Source: Welwitschia mirabilis (taxonomy: Eukaryota > Gnetophyta > Gnetopsida > Welwitschiales). From it: a DNA stretch of 64,000 nucleotides. Below are positions 37,847-50,311 of this stretch, piece by piece; within the stretch, counting starts at the first letter, position 1, and each line of letters opens with the position of its first letter. The notes under the pieces are model-generated. The model worked only from the letters and a program-made list of their open reading frames with translations, was not told the origin of the DNA and made no database searches. Both the position numbers and the translations under genes were made by a program. The stretch is taken from assembly GCA_051453625.1 (NCBI GenBank), contig JBOZIK010000001.1:96617356-96681355 (forward strand), given 5' to 3'.

Positions 37847-38320
37847 GGTTATTGCCACATCAATGTTAATTAACACCTATGCTAATGTTTTGTTGTTACC
37901 TTCCATATTCCATAAATTTTGAGCTATCTATTAAAACTTTTCTTTTAATTCTCATGTAACTCTAACGTAAAAGGTTTGTTTTTTCTTTAGCTAATTATTT
38001 AAATTGATCCTAGATCATGGAGTTTAAATTGTGATGACAATATTTAGACAGTTTCTTTCTCACCTTGGAATTTTAAGCAAAATGGTTATTATTAAAGCAA
38101 CGTCAAGTAACACATGTGCTAATTTAGTGTTGTTACCTCTTGCATTTCAAAAATTTTGATCTATCTCTTCAAAATTTTCTTTTAATTCTAATGCAACTAT
38201 AAAGAAAAAATTTATTTTCTCTTTAGATAATTTTTAAATTAATCCTGAATCATAAATTTTAGATGTGATGACAAGATTCAAGTAGGTTCTTTATTACCTT
38301 GAAATTCTAAATAAAATACA
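37847..38320. repeat. 237-bp unit, two tandem copies
   Basis: Copy 1 starts at 37847 (GGTTATT...), copy 2 at 38084. Shared landmarks include TGTTGTTACCT, TTTTCTTTTAATTCT and GTGATGACAA in the same order and spacing. Diverged by many substitutions. Confidence 0.8.
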
Positions 38321-39990
38321 AGTCTATGAGATTAACTAGAAGAATATCAATGTAAGAACTACCTTAATGTCTTGAAAACTTAAAATCTTTAGAACCTGAA
38401 AACTATTCCAAATCATTACAAATTATAAAATTCATGGAACATGTTCATTCTAAGAGTTGTTATTTCATTTTATTGACAAACTTCATAGAATGTTACAAAG
38501 AATTCTATTGACACCTTAATTTGGTAAGCTATTTGAGGATGTGCATTTGTGCTAAGCTTTAAAGATGTTTCTACCAATTTTCATAACATTCATAAAAAAT
38601 AACTTGTGAACTATAAACCCTATCTCAGATAGTATCATCTAAAAATCTATGAATTCTAATATCTCTATGAAGAGTAGATTTTCTATGTAAAAAGTATTAG
38701 TTATCATTTTGCATAGCATAAATCAAGGCTTTTTACTAAATGTATTAACTACGATGTTCATGGAATCATACCCATGCTTAGTCATTGATAGTCCCATAGC
38801 CAAACCCATGCTAATGATCTCCCATGGTTTCTTTAAGATAGGTAATGATTGCTATAAACCATTTTTCAATTTAGTATCTTTTATCTTGGAATAAATAGTG
38901 GTTAATAAAAATCATGCTTTTGTTTAATAGCTTTTGTTAATTTACATATTATACAATTTTGAATAAATATTTTTACTTATTTTTTAATTCCAATCCAATG
39001 ATAGGTCTTCCTTACTAATTATAACATTTTGTCTCTACCAACATGCACTACTAATTCACTAACATGCTTCTCCTAAATTATACACCTCCTAAGGCTTTTG
39101 ATCAGAAGGTATAACTAAATTTTATTGTACAATAATTCATTTGTTAAATGATAGTAATTTTTCTCAACTTATCCATTTTGAAAGTTTTATTAAATCTTGA
39201 TAAAATCAAGGTACTCATCTCATAAATGTTAAAACTTTTCACAATACCTTAAGTCACTACTTTGAATCGTTGACTAAGCGTGCTTGCGACTTTACTTATT
39301 ATTTTGTTTTCATGCTTTAAATTGAAGGTGAAATTTGTGTATCTCTTCAATACATCCTAAACACTTGGGGTTTGTTGATCTTTACTTGATAATTAATAAA
39401 CTTTAATGCTTAATAACCTATCTATAGAATAACATTCTTCCGCAATAAGTAATTCCTTCATCTTCATAAAGGTGATATGATGGTGTAAGACTCTTTGTCA
39501 TCTCTTGAGTATTATCTCTCTACATCATTCAAATTTTCACTAAAATAGGTGACTAGTTGTTCTTTCTGGCTTACCATCACTATAATGAAAGTATTACTTA
39601 CATGCATGTTTAATTATAGTGATATCAACATAAGTTCTTTACTAAGCTTATGTTTTAGAAGTTGGAAATGTTGCCTTGCTAATTCTGTCCATCTAAATAT
39701 TTTCACCTTACTTTGAAAAGTGTCTTTCATTTGTGATTCTATTCTTATGAAGATATGAATGAACTTCCTAAAACTTATCAAAGTATGAAAACTATATACC
39801 TAATTAGCATTGTTTAATGTTAATCAATCTTGAATGGCTTTGATTTTTAGATTCATCTATAAAGAATGAATTATCATCTCCTCTTATGATGTGACCCATA
39901 ATGCTATTTCATCCTTTGGGTTTAAATATATCTTCTTAGTAAGGTTTTTGATTCACTCACCTTAAAATCTTGCATTCTTCTTGACATGAT
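38300..39990 (-). pseudogene. Ty3/gypsy RT end, RNase H and integrase fragment
   Basis: Minus strand from about 39880: INLKIKAIQDW-like RT end; WTELARQHFQLLKHKLSKEL (family WT..AQ.AFE.LK..L); RNase H blocks ending FTFNLKHENKIISKVASTLSQ (family FTFV.KHK.GK.NKVADALSR) at about 39335-39270; then integrase zinc finger HVGRDKML, YHWIGIKK and CX2C (CIIC, 38944-38955); then PREIISMGLAMGL (family PWE.ISMDFV.GLP). Order and spacing are right for gypsy pol. The RNase H catalytic Asp and integrase Asp have been lost to mutation, and stops abound. Confidence 0.8.
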
Positions 39991-42900
39991 TTGAACATCT
40001 TGTACTTATGAACATTATGATATTTGGTGTTGTATCTCTTTGCATCAATAACATTTTCATTCAAATGCATTACTTCTTTGTGAATCTCTTCTTTGGATTT
40101 CCACTTTAGGTCATTTATCTATCTTTTATGCTATTGTCCTAGATGATGTATTGCCTTTTCTCTTTATCCCTTTTTTGAATTCTTAAAAATAGATTCTTTA
40201 TGTTTATGTTTCACCTCCAAGTCATATATGTGGCCTCTAAGGGTTGATAAAGAAAGATCATCCTTAATGGATTACTAAAAATCACTTGTATATTTTTTAA
40301 TCTTCTTATCCTACATCTTCATGTGATTAGCATGAATGCATAATATTAAGAGCTAAAGCTTAATCATCCATAATTTTATCTCTTTGTTGCATATTCTATT
40401 GTTTTTAGAGCATATTCCTCATATGAATCACTAAAATAAATTAGATTTTAACCTCTTATGCCGTCACTGAAATAAATTAGATTAAAACCCTATGTACCAT
40501 GGCATCTCAAGTCTTTATGTGCTCCTTTTCATATGCAAAATAGTCAAATAACATAACTTGCTTATCTTATTAACTTCCTTTAAGTATAAATAAGCTTTCA
40601 TTTCTTTAATAAATTTACCAAGTTTTTTAAATTTTTTAATCAAAAGTTCATGTATTTTTAACCTTTGGAATGTCTTCCTTCATAAATTTCATAAATTTTT
40701 TTTCAAATCTGCTTATTCCTTGTGGCTCCTTATTTTCTTTGAATCCCTACCTTAGGGTTTCTTATTCATCACTAGATTTAAAGTCCTATAGGGAAGGACC
40801 TCCATGATGTCTCTTATTCATTAGTAATTCCATTAGTACCTCTAACCTTTAAAGACCCTCCATTATTACTTGGATAACACCTACTTGCTTACCACCCCTC
40901 CCAATGCGCACTTCCATCCTCAAGCTCAGATCAACCTAGTCCTAATTCTATCTCTAGTATCAAAGGGTTTTACATATAATTCATGTCTAAATAATTACCC
41001 TAAAGAAGTTTATTTAGATTTTCCTTACCTTATGGAGATTTTTAGAAGTGATTAAATTCATTTAAGTACTCTAACTTTCTTAGAAATTTCCCTCTCTAGA
41101 AACTTCTAAAACAACTCTGCAAACTTATATATATGTATATATTAACAATCAATTTTCCTTAAAAATATTTTTAAATTAACATATGTCACTTTCCTAATTA
41201 TTAAACATGGAACATTTAGCATGATAATATGGATGCGCCATAGGCCTCTCTAAAGTCTAAGCACCTAGAAGATATTTCTTACATTACTTCTGAGCTACGG
41301 TGGACTACTCTCTAGAGGACATAGGAACATGAATCTTCTTAGAAACTTATTGATCAAACATGAATAAAGAAAATATTGTATATTGTAATTCAATTCTATT
41401 CATTTCATTTTTGCAAAAACATAATGAAGAATATTTAACTCTCATTCAAACTTGAGATAATACATTATATGAAGATGATGGATCATGATATAAGTTAATG
41501 CTTCTTAAATCCAACTTAATTCCTTTGGAGGTAAAAACTATTTTTAATTTGTGTCAAGTGTTTATAATCTCTTAAATTACAATGTTGATAAAATTTTTAA
41601 AAGGATATTCCATGCAAATCAAGAAAACAATTAGTTTTATTAAGAAAAAATTAGCTTCAAAAAAATGAAACATTTGAGAACAAATTTTTCATTATGATCC
41701 TAAAAAAATTTGAATAACTATAAAACAAAAGGCATTTTAAAGGAGTTAGGAGAACATACAAGGGGAAGAAGCAAATTTTATTTAAACTATATTAGAGGAT
41801 GAACTTCTACAAAAGCAACTTAGCTAAGTGTTATTATTTCTTTTCACTTATAGATTTGAATTAGTAGGGTAATAATGATATCCCATTATTTCAAGATCAA
41901 AATAGATAGGCTAGTGTTAGGTCCCTCAAGAAGAGTAGGCATGCCAATAATGTGATTTAAATATTATCAAAGGTTAGCATCATGTCTTTTTTAAATGTTC
42001 TTTAATAGATAACATATAAAATAAATGAAACATCAAAGCCCATAATCTAAGCGAATTATTTCAAGTTTTATGCAAGCTTTAGATAATTTTATAAATGAAA
42101 TATTTCAGTCTCATGATTTGTATTTTTTTTTATCTAATAGATCCTTAGTGTTGCGATGCCAATTTGTAGGAATTTGATGGTGTATTTAGAGTACTTTTGC
42201 AGGACATTTATACAGGTTTAGATGNNNNNNNNNNNNNNNNNNNNNNNNNNNNNNNNNNNNNNNNNNNNNNNNNNNNNNNNNNNNNNNNNNNNNNNNNNNN
42301 NNNNNNNNNNNNNNNNNNNNNNNNTTGTGACAGAAGGATTAGGATCTAAGTAGAATCTCATCTCATTTCTATTTCCATTTACTTGCATTTCATCTTCATT
42401 TGACATTGCATTTACTTTACTATTTTCTTTCAGTTAAGTAAAAGATAAAATACCAAAAGCTACCTTTGGAAATCAATTCTCTAACTCTAAGCCTAGTGCC
42501 TTCGTTGGGATTACAACATTTAGGTGAACTCCCATCTATATTAGCGTGTGTCTTTTTGCAAGTTATATCATTTACAGGTTTACCTAAGGACTTCAAGATT
42601 ATATAAATTCACACAGCAACACTTAGGGTCTTATACATGTTTTTAAAAAATAATTTTTAGTTTCAATAATTAAGTTTGAAATTAGTTTAAGACCTTAAGC
42701 TAATAAGTCTTCCAACAAAGATGGTAATGATTATGAATGGTAATAATAACCATTGAAATAATAATTTCTTATTAGTGGAGGTAATGGTAGAAGATCCTGG
42801 GTGGCCTTCCTTTCTTTCTTTTTTCTTCTTTTTTTTGGAGGAGGAGGTAGTGGAATTTGTTGGACCCCAAAAGTATCTATTAGCAAATCAAATTCAAGTG

Positions 42901-43269
42901 CGCAACCATTAAAAGTCCATTAAAAAAGAGGAATAATCTCAAATCCACAATTACAACAAATTAATATTGCAATAGCTAAATTAAGTAATCAGCATGGACT
43001 GGACTTTTCTTTGCTTAACATTGTAATTAACATATTGCATACTTAAGAATTTGATGCTTAACATCTAACTGAATATCATAGCAATGTTCTTTATATTGAC
43101 AAATAAATTCACAAGAAAGCTTTTAGACATAATAAAGAATAAGCTGATGGAGACACCTTTAAATATAGAGTAAGATAGTAGATAAATTAGGTTGGGTGCT
43201 AAGAATGATATCATTGATGCTTAGTTGAAAGTTTTTATAGATTTTAGAAGTCTATCTCCAAGATTTTGT
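39991..43269. other. Sequence without firm feature, possible gypsy leader or LTR
   Basis: Lies upstream (minus strand) of the gypsy pol remnant and may hold its earlier domains and 5' LTR, but I could not align gag, protease or an LTR end. Contains a 100-N gap. ORF 40870-41055 looks like chance. Confidence 0.4.
42225..42324. other. Assembly gap (100 N)
   Basis: Placeholder gap. Confidence 0.99.
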
Positions 43270-44099
43270 GTAACTACACACTAATAAAAACCACGAGAGG
43301 AGGAATTTGTTGCACCACAAAGAGGACACTATGAAGAAACAGATCCCATATGCTAGACACACATTTTAATGGGGAGACCCTTAATAGATATAACCATAAA
43401 AGACTCAAATTTTTAAAAAAGTGAAAGCTTTCTAGATACTCTTTACCATTATCTTCCAAAATTATGGTGATAATTGCATCTTCTAAGACTTATTTAATTT
43501 GTGATGAATAGCATCATTTTTGTTAATGACGTGATAAGTAACTCTAGACTTAAAAGAAAAAATAAACCTACCATGTTTTTAAAAAATAGCTAGAAAGATT
43601 CAAGCAAACTATTGTCTACCCAAAAAAATTGTCAAAATTAAAAATTAAATTTTTAAATGTTCTTTTTCTCATTTTATTTAGTCCATAGAGTAAAGAAGCC
43701 TCATTCCATGTAAACCCTCTACCATGAAGTCATAGGCATGAAGCTATATTAATTTCTAATGTGGTCCAAGTAGTGAATAATCTAGATAAATGAATAGCTA
43801 AAGATCCTACATCAAAAGGAAGTCATAACAGATTAACTAATTCCAATACCTGCTAAGCACATACCAAATTTTTCAAATTTGCTTAAGCACTAGAGAACTA
43901 GGAATACACATAGCTTGAGAAAAAATAAAACAGTCAAGAAGAATGTTAGAAATCTACCATTAGAATATTTCACTTTTTCTTACATAAGTTTGATTCTAAG
44001 GAGAAGCATCGAGGCATCATCACATTTAATACATTAGGTAATTCATTTAGTTAAAAGGGAAAACCTCCCATTTTTCTTGTTAGTGGTTTAAATATCCCA

Positions 44100-45420
44100 A
44101 GCAACTCTATAAAAGCCTTTGGAATTTGGATTAGTAGACCATAATAATTGATAAATTACTTGATTAATTTTATCATAAAAATATTTAATAGGATCTCAAT
44201 AGCTCAAATAATAAACATGCCAATTCTACTAGAGGAAGTAATATTTCTTCCTTTCTATTTTTCTAGATCCTTCTCAACTTTATCAATAACATAATTCCAT
44301 AAATCTACAACATAGCCTCTACTAAAAAGAGAATTCCTAAAATCTTAAAAACAAAATCCTTTTAGAAGCCCACTCACTAATGTCATCTTTGCAATAAATA
44401 GCAAAATTTTTCAATTAATATGAGATCCAAATAAATCACAATATTTCTTTCCTCTTATTAATAACTTTCTAATAGATCATGGAAAATTTTTAATCATGAA
44501 AAAGGAATCATTTGCAAAGTGCACATTGAGGAGTTTCATACCTCTAGCATCCACTAAAAATCTCTTAATGATTCTCTTTTGAAGATCGTAATGAAGGCTA
44601 TGCCAAAGAAAGTTTATAATAATAATGAGAACATAAGGAGCTAGAGGGCATCCTTGATGTGCTAATCTCTAAAGAGGAAAGAAGGGAATTAATCCAAAAC
44701 TTGTAGAAACTTGTGAACTTGCAACATTAAGGTACCCCTTCTATAAATTACTCACCAAATCCCAATTTTTCAAGGTAAGAAATAAGAAAAACCCACTTAT
44801 TCTATCATAGGATTTAGCATAACATAACTTGATAAAAGTAATATTTTGATTTGTGCTAAAAGCCAATTACATCCCATTCTAATTTGTTATGACATTATTC
44901 ATGGTGTATTTGCCTTTGATAAAACATGTTTGCTTGGGTCTTATGATGTCATAAATAATCTTCTGAACTCCACAAGCTGAGCATATTGCTAAAATTTTAT
45001 AAGCATTAGTAAGAAGAGTAATATGCCTCTAATTGTGAATATGTTAATGATCTCTGTCCTTTAGGAAAACTTGAATTATACTTTGTTAATATTTTTACTA
45101 AGACAAACCTATTTGATTGATTTCTAGAAAACATTTAAGAGATTATCTCCAATCATCTCCTAGTAATTTTTAAAGAATTATATAAGAAAATCATCAAATC
45201 TAGGAGCTTTAGCATCTTCCAAACTCAAGTTAGCGTTTTTAACTTCATGCCTTCCAATTTCTACTTCGATAATTTGTTAATGGGTTTCTATGGTGAGATA
45301 AGGGATGTGAATATTAAAGGCTTCACAATTTTTCTGATAAAAACCATTAGAAGGGAAAAAAAAATAAAAAAGAAAGAAAGAAAGAAAGAAGAGAATTAAT
45401 TTACTAAAAAACTATTAATA
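44100..45420 (-). pseudogene. LINE reverse transcriptase fragment
   Basis: Minus-strand blocks in order: KLCYAKSYDRISGFFLF (family LD..KAYDR..W.FL), HQGCPLAPYVLIIIINFL near 44665-44610 (family QGCPLAPYLF) and LNVHFANDSFFM near 44532-44497, where active enzymes have FADDS. The second catalytic position reads Asn (GAT to AAT). Downstream, WNYVIDKVEKDLEKWK-like text matches the post-catalytic region. Two or more frames are needed to read it. Confidence 0.8.
45369..45392. repeat. (GAAA)n microsatellite
   Basis: A run of AAAGAAAGAAAGAAAG type inside the LINE remnant. Confidence 0.85.
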
Positions 45421-45639
45421 GTCGTAAGATAATTATTGATAATAATATCTATATCTAGTGATTCTAATTTAGGCATTTGACCAGTTCATTTGAGGAACTT
45501 AAAAATTTTTTGCAAGGTTTATCCTTAATTTAAAGTTGATATGAATGACTTTTAATGGAAGCAGGATTTCCTTTAAAAGCTTTCCAACATTGCTTACCCT
45601 AACAAGATTTTGTCGAATCCTTCTAAGCTTTAATATTAA

Positions 45640-46440
45640 ATGGATTCTTATTTGAAACAAACTATATTTGTTAAACAACCTTTGTTAGCTCCCATTCAAT
45701 TTGATGCTTTTGCCTAGAAAATTACTTTTCAAACCACCATGCATAATTCCTAACTCTGCACAAAGTACAATACTATTAATTAATTCAACCAATGGCATTA
45801 GTGAGTCTTTTTTTTCATTCCACAAGGATTTCAAAATATCTTTTCCAATATGACCTGCAAACATATGCATATTCATATGAAAAAGCTCCTCTATTTAAAA
45901 ATAAGAAGAATCCACCCTAGAGAGATAAATATTAAGGGGAAAATGATCTGGAAGAGTGGCATCTATATAGAATTCCACTTTCCCTTTTAATTTCTAGAAA
46001 GAATCATTGGAAATATAGACTTCCACTTTTACCTTTGATTTCTAAAAAGAAACATTAAAAATATAGAATTTATCCAACTAATAATAAATTTTATTATTTC
46101 CTTGATGATAATTGAACTAACTACATTGTCTTCCTTGCAAGTTATTGACCAGTGGAGAGCTAACATCAGAGAGATAATAATTTTCTTTAAAATGGTATAA
46201 ATCTTTCTTTCCTTGATGAAACATATAGGAGTAAGATCACTAAGCTTATTAGAAGGGCTTTCAACCATATTAAAAATCAGCCCCAATAATCTATGAAACT
46301 TTTTGTATAAAAAGAAAATATTTTTAGACCTTAGATTAAGATTGTCAATTTTTTGATGCATAAAAATTACAAAGTTTGAAAGTTCTTTTCTCATTTTGGT
46401 AAATAATCCCAAGATCTTAAATAGAGAGACCAAAACCACA
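45640..46440 (-). pseudogene. LINE endonuclease C-terminal fragment
   Basis: Minus strand 46439 down: GLIFNMVESPSNKLSD matches the 'GDFNMVE...DK' block with the Gly-Asp pair changed. WSITCKEDNVVSSII fits 'YTWSN..K..NVV.ARLDR'. Then DHLPLNIYLSRVDSSYF fits the 'SDH.P' end (about 45945-45900), followed by the open stretch 45876-45685 of the linker to RT. Block order agrees with the neighbouring reverse transcriptase. Confidence 0.7.
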
Positions 46441-46535
46441 ATGCAAAAATTTATCCCTCTACTTTTTATTAACTAGTATAGCAATCTACAATGCAAAATT
46501 TTATCACTCTACTTTTTATTAACTAGTATAGCAAT
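46441..46535. repeat. 50-bp tandem pair
   Basis: 46441-46490 and 46491-46535 share ATGCAAAA.TTTATC and TTATTAACTAGTATAGCAAT. Few mismatches, so younger than the LINE it sits in. Confidence 0.85.
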
Positions 46536-47186
46536 ACCTTAATTATTGACTTCATATTCAGCTGAAAAGACTCTATGATTTTTTAAAATATGTTACCTAA
46601 TAAAAAGAATGTTAGTCACTGAAATTTTAATTTCTTAAAAGAAAATAAAATCTAGAAATAAGTGCTAGTTTCAAGGAAATCCCCTAGCAATCTTCATTTG
46701 AGACTTGTCAAATAGGCCCTACACATTCTAAGAAAGCACTGACACTGCAATGTGGGAAAGGATGTCTCTACCATAGTTATTTAAAACTGCTCTAATGTTT
46801 TACAATCCATGTTACGAAAGGTTAAAAGTGCACTACCGAACGGAAGCACTTTTGAAATCCTAATAGAAGTACAAGTAAAGGAAAATACCTCGTGGGATTT
46901 TAGATCATAAATGCTCTCAAACTACATTTTTTTCCCTATGTTGTGTTATACAAAGATTTCTGCATTGACATTTGATTCAATTGCTTCAAACATAGACTTT
47001 GCTTTTTTTACAAATTAAGTTCCTTTGAACATAGGCAATTTGTTGGCCTCCGCATATTTGAAAAATAATAGGTTGAGAATTAGTTGGAGAGGGTTTTGGT
47101 AGTGCGTTTGAGAAAGTATCATTACTCTTTATCTCTAGAGAAAACTATTGCTTTTCCTCATGAATAATTTTCTTATTGAGGATGAA

Positions 47187-47228
47187 ATAATCCTTGATAG
47201 TATGACCTTCATAGTGATAATAAAGGCA
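47187..47228 (-). pseudogene. LINE ORF1 zinc knuckle with two Cys-to-Tyr changes
   Basis: The 14 codons read CLYYHYEGHTIKDY. Spacing fits CX2CX4HX4C exactly if residues 4 and 14 were Cys; both are TAT where TGT is expected. A plain example of the G-to-A decay seen across the window. Confidence 0.7.
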
Positions 47229-47800
47229 GCAACCCTTCAAATTATAATATGTAATTTTCTAGAGATAAGTTCAATTCCCCACTTTAAGTTTTAATTCCTT
47301 CTTCCTATGTTATAGGTCAATTTTCATAAAATAATGTCTACATTGCATATCATGTCGAGATGTCACTGTCTCTGATTTAAGGATTACACTAATAATGTTA
47401 AAAATTTCATGCTTAACCTTATAAAAAATACGTGGAAGATCTAGCATGAAAGTTTAGATACTCATCTAATTTATGATTAAAATCTTGTGTTCAAATTTTA
47501 GTAATTAAATAACTTTATTAGCTGTATAAAACATTAGTATCCAAAATTTTATTGAACATTTAAAAGTACTCAAGTTCAATAAGTAGAAAAGTCCATGAAA
47601 GATAATGAGCATGTAAAACCTTAATATCATAGCATTTGGCATAACCTAAATTACAGGTGCAAAACCGTTCTCCTAGTAAGGAAAATAGATAGTCTGAAAA
47701 GATATATCAAAAAGCAATATCTTTTGGTAGGGATTCAAATAGTTCTTCTTGCAAAACATGATCAAAAGTTTCAGAATCATTAGCTTTAGGGACACTCTCT

Positions 47801-48480
47801 AGAATATCACTTTTCATTGCTTCTTCTATCAATTATTTTGATAAGGAATTTGGATCCTTTAATTGAAGTTATAATACAAGGCACATATAAAGTTCATATA
47901 TATATTTGAATCTTAGATCCTTAGATAGCAGCTATCATAGAAGGTATTTATAGAGTTCATATCAATTACGATAATTTTAAGAAATTCCAACACATTCATA
48001 TCCAAAAGGATTGACTACTAATTATAATTAATATGCTAAGTTTTAGATTTGGCACCAAATCTTTTTTGTAAAGCTTTATGTGAGAGGCTAAATCAATGTA
48101 GTGATGCCTTTTTTTTTAGGGCTTAATTTTTGATCCTATTTCTATCCACCCATATGTAATACTTAAGTTTTTACCCCCTCTCTTAAAACTATCTTCTTGC
48201 CTTTTTTTAATCCTCCTCCTATCTTACCTCTATTCATATATACTTTTCCATTGTTGGGATGTGTGAGGAGCCCCAACCAAATCTCGTGAAATCCATGTGA
48301 TGGTGAGCACAACCATAACTCCACAAGTTATGACTAGAGCTTCCATGCAATACTAAGATTTTCACTGAAAAATAAATTAAAAAAGAAAAAGCTTAACAAA
48401 AATCAGAAAAAGAAAAACTGAAAATGAGCGGTGTAAAACCAATCAAATGAAAAAGGGATTAAAATCAATGATTCCAAAGG
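47801..48480. other. AT-rich stretch without recognisable feature
   Basis: Nothing recognised in either strand. Confidence 0.5.
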
Positions 48481-49080
48481 CACTGCTATCTTACGTTTTT
48501 CGCGAGTAAACGTTTCGAACGAGCGTACAAAGTAAATGGATTTGCGGTCGTTAAGATCAACATCCCGGAATTCTGCTGCGGAGTGACGATATATGCTGCC
48601 AGGTTAGCTAAAACGGATAACGATATCGTTGGTCATAGGAATCCATTATTATTACCAACACCGAGAATAAACACTCGTGTGATTTGTCGTTTGAATCGCG
48701 TTCGACCTCAACAATTCTTTGAGCGGCTTTCTTTTGGACTTGTAAGTGCGATTGATTATCCGATTTCAGTCTCCCTTCTTCGATCACCCGCTCATTCTTG
48801 TGGATTTTCCAGCGTTTTAAGATCTCTTTCATGATTTCTGTATTTCTATGGATAATTCCAACAAGAACTTCATTATCCGGTCTATTTTTAAGAGGAAAAC
48901 TTGCTTATTTTTAATTCAATCGGAGGATGCTTCTTGTTTAAATCAAAGTTTGCTTTCGATACATTTAAAGTAGAGGAGAGGAGAAGGACAATTTGGAACC
49001 TTGAATTTGTGGAGAGGGCGCAATTTTTGCGTCAGGACCTTGATATTTGGAACGGCTGTGTTGTCTTATTGCAATATTAC
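48481..49080. promoter_or_regulatory. CpG-rich patch, candidate promoter or first exon
   Basis: By hand I count 27 CpG dinucleotides in 48481-48840, while surrounding repeat DNA has almost none. CpG survival means the patch is young or was kept unmethylated in the germ line, as with active gene starts. It lies 8.2 kb before the NCA1-like start codon on the same strand, so a non-coding first exon of that gene is possible. A minus-strand open frame (48906-48608) is an alternative. No TATA box was identified. Confidence 0.35.
48608..48906 (-). other. Open frame of about 99 codons in the CpG-rich patch, unknown
   Basis: Minus-strand frame free of stops from 48906 to 48608. It has charged, coding-like composition: FPLKNRPDNEVLVGIIHRN, then MKEILKRWKIHKNERVIEE and KKAAQRIVEVERDSNDK. 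A possible acceptor (GCAAG) precedes it and GTAATA follows at about 48655, so it could be one exon. I recognise no family. Opposite-strand ORF 48583-48834 is probably its shadow or equally chance. Confidence 0.25.
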
Positions 49081-50311
49081 TGTTCATAGTAATATTGCTT
49101 CTGTTACAATTATGTTTCTTCATTAACATTGTGAAAATAAGTGTCCTCGATCTGAAAACTATTTTAATAGCATCTATTTAGATGAAGTGAACACTACCTT
49201 CACCGTCATTATCTGGATTTTGTTTTTTTAATTATGGCCAATCTGAATAAAGCGACCCTTCTTTATTCTGAATTTTTCTTTCTTGCGGCAGAGTAGCAAG
49301 ATATCCTCTTTGGATGTTATATGGCTTCATTATTATTTCTGTAAATGCCACTCTCTGGGAATAGGATATGAGGGGTACTGTTACTGGTACATCACAATTT
49401 TTCTGTTTACTCTCTATATGTAATATAAAACTAATGCTTCAAAACAATTTAATCATAAGGAAGGCAGAAAGTTAGTATCTAAAAATGGCAATGCCATGTG
49501 CTACTTCTTTTTTCTTCCCCTCTTCATCTACATTTTAACCTCGCATGAAACAAATTTCTGCGATTTGATATATCATGAATGCTCATGAACTCTAAGGTGT
49601 TTTCAATTTTGATTCTGGTGTACGCTACAAATTCGTGCGTTTTGATATATCGTGCATGCTCCTTTGCAAGAACAAATTTCTTTGGAGCATATCAGAGATG
49701 TAGAGAAAATTGCAAGGATCATGGAGAACACTCCTCTTGCCTTGTGAATGCAACTTTATTCTTAAAGATTGATACATTGTAAAGCAAAAATGCTTCACAA
49801 GCTATTATATCTTTGAAAGAACACAAAACAAAGTTTTTTGAATAGTTTTTTGCAACAAGATAGTGTTACTTCCTGAAGAACAATTTTGTCTTACTTAAAG
49901 AGTAAAGGATGGATTCAAGCTCAACTTTGAAAGAACATATGCATCATGTATTATTTGTCCTAGAATCAGACATGTGGATCCACAGGGCATAACAATACTT
50001 TGACAAAGAAAATGTATTGGCACAATTTTTGTAGAGATATTTGATGTTGCTTGATAACAATGAGAAAATTGGATTCCATGGTAAAACTATGGAGGTAGAT
50101 AATTGGCTTTACTAACTCAATTATACACATGATTATATTGATTCAGAGAATCCAAGTATCCTATCACTTAGGTTCACATGAATGAAATTTAAAGTGAGTT
50201 TAGAGTTGTGAAGTCTTTTCTTTCAAAAAATAACAAACATAGGATTCTTAAGCTCTTATTTCTTTGAATGCATGTATAGACAAAAGCACTTATTTGCGAA
50301 AAGATATACTA
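49081..50311. other. Stretch without recognisable gene
   Basis: Short ORF 49579-49782 resembles nothing I know. No repeats noted. Confidence 0.5.

Larger units (their letters stand above)
43270..47800 (-). mobile_element. Dead L1-type LINE, minus strand
   Basis: ORF1 zinc knuckle (47228-47187), endonuclease (about 46440-45640) and reverse transcriptase (about 45420-44100) follow in LINE order on the minus strand. All frames are interrupted. Ends are estimated; no tail or target-site duplication was identified. Confidence 0.75.
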
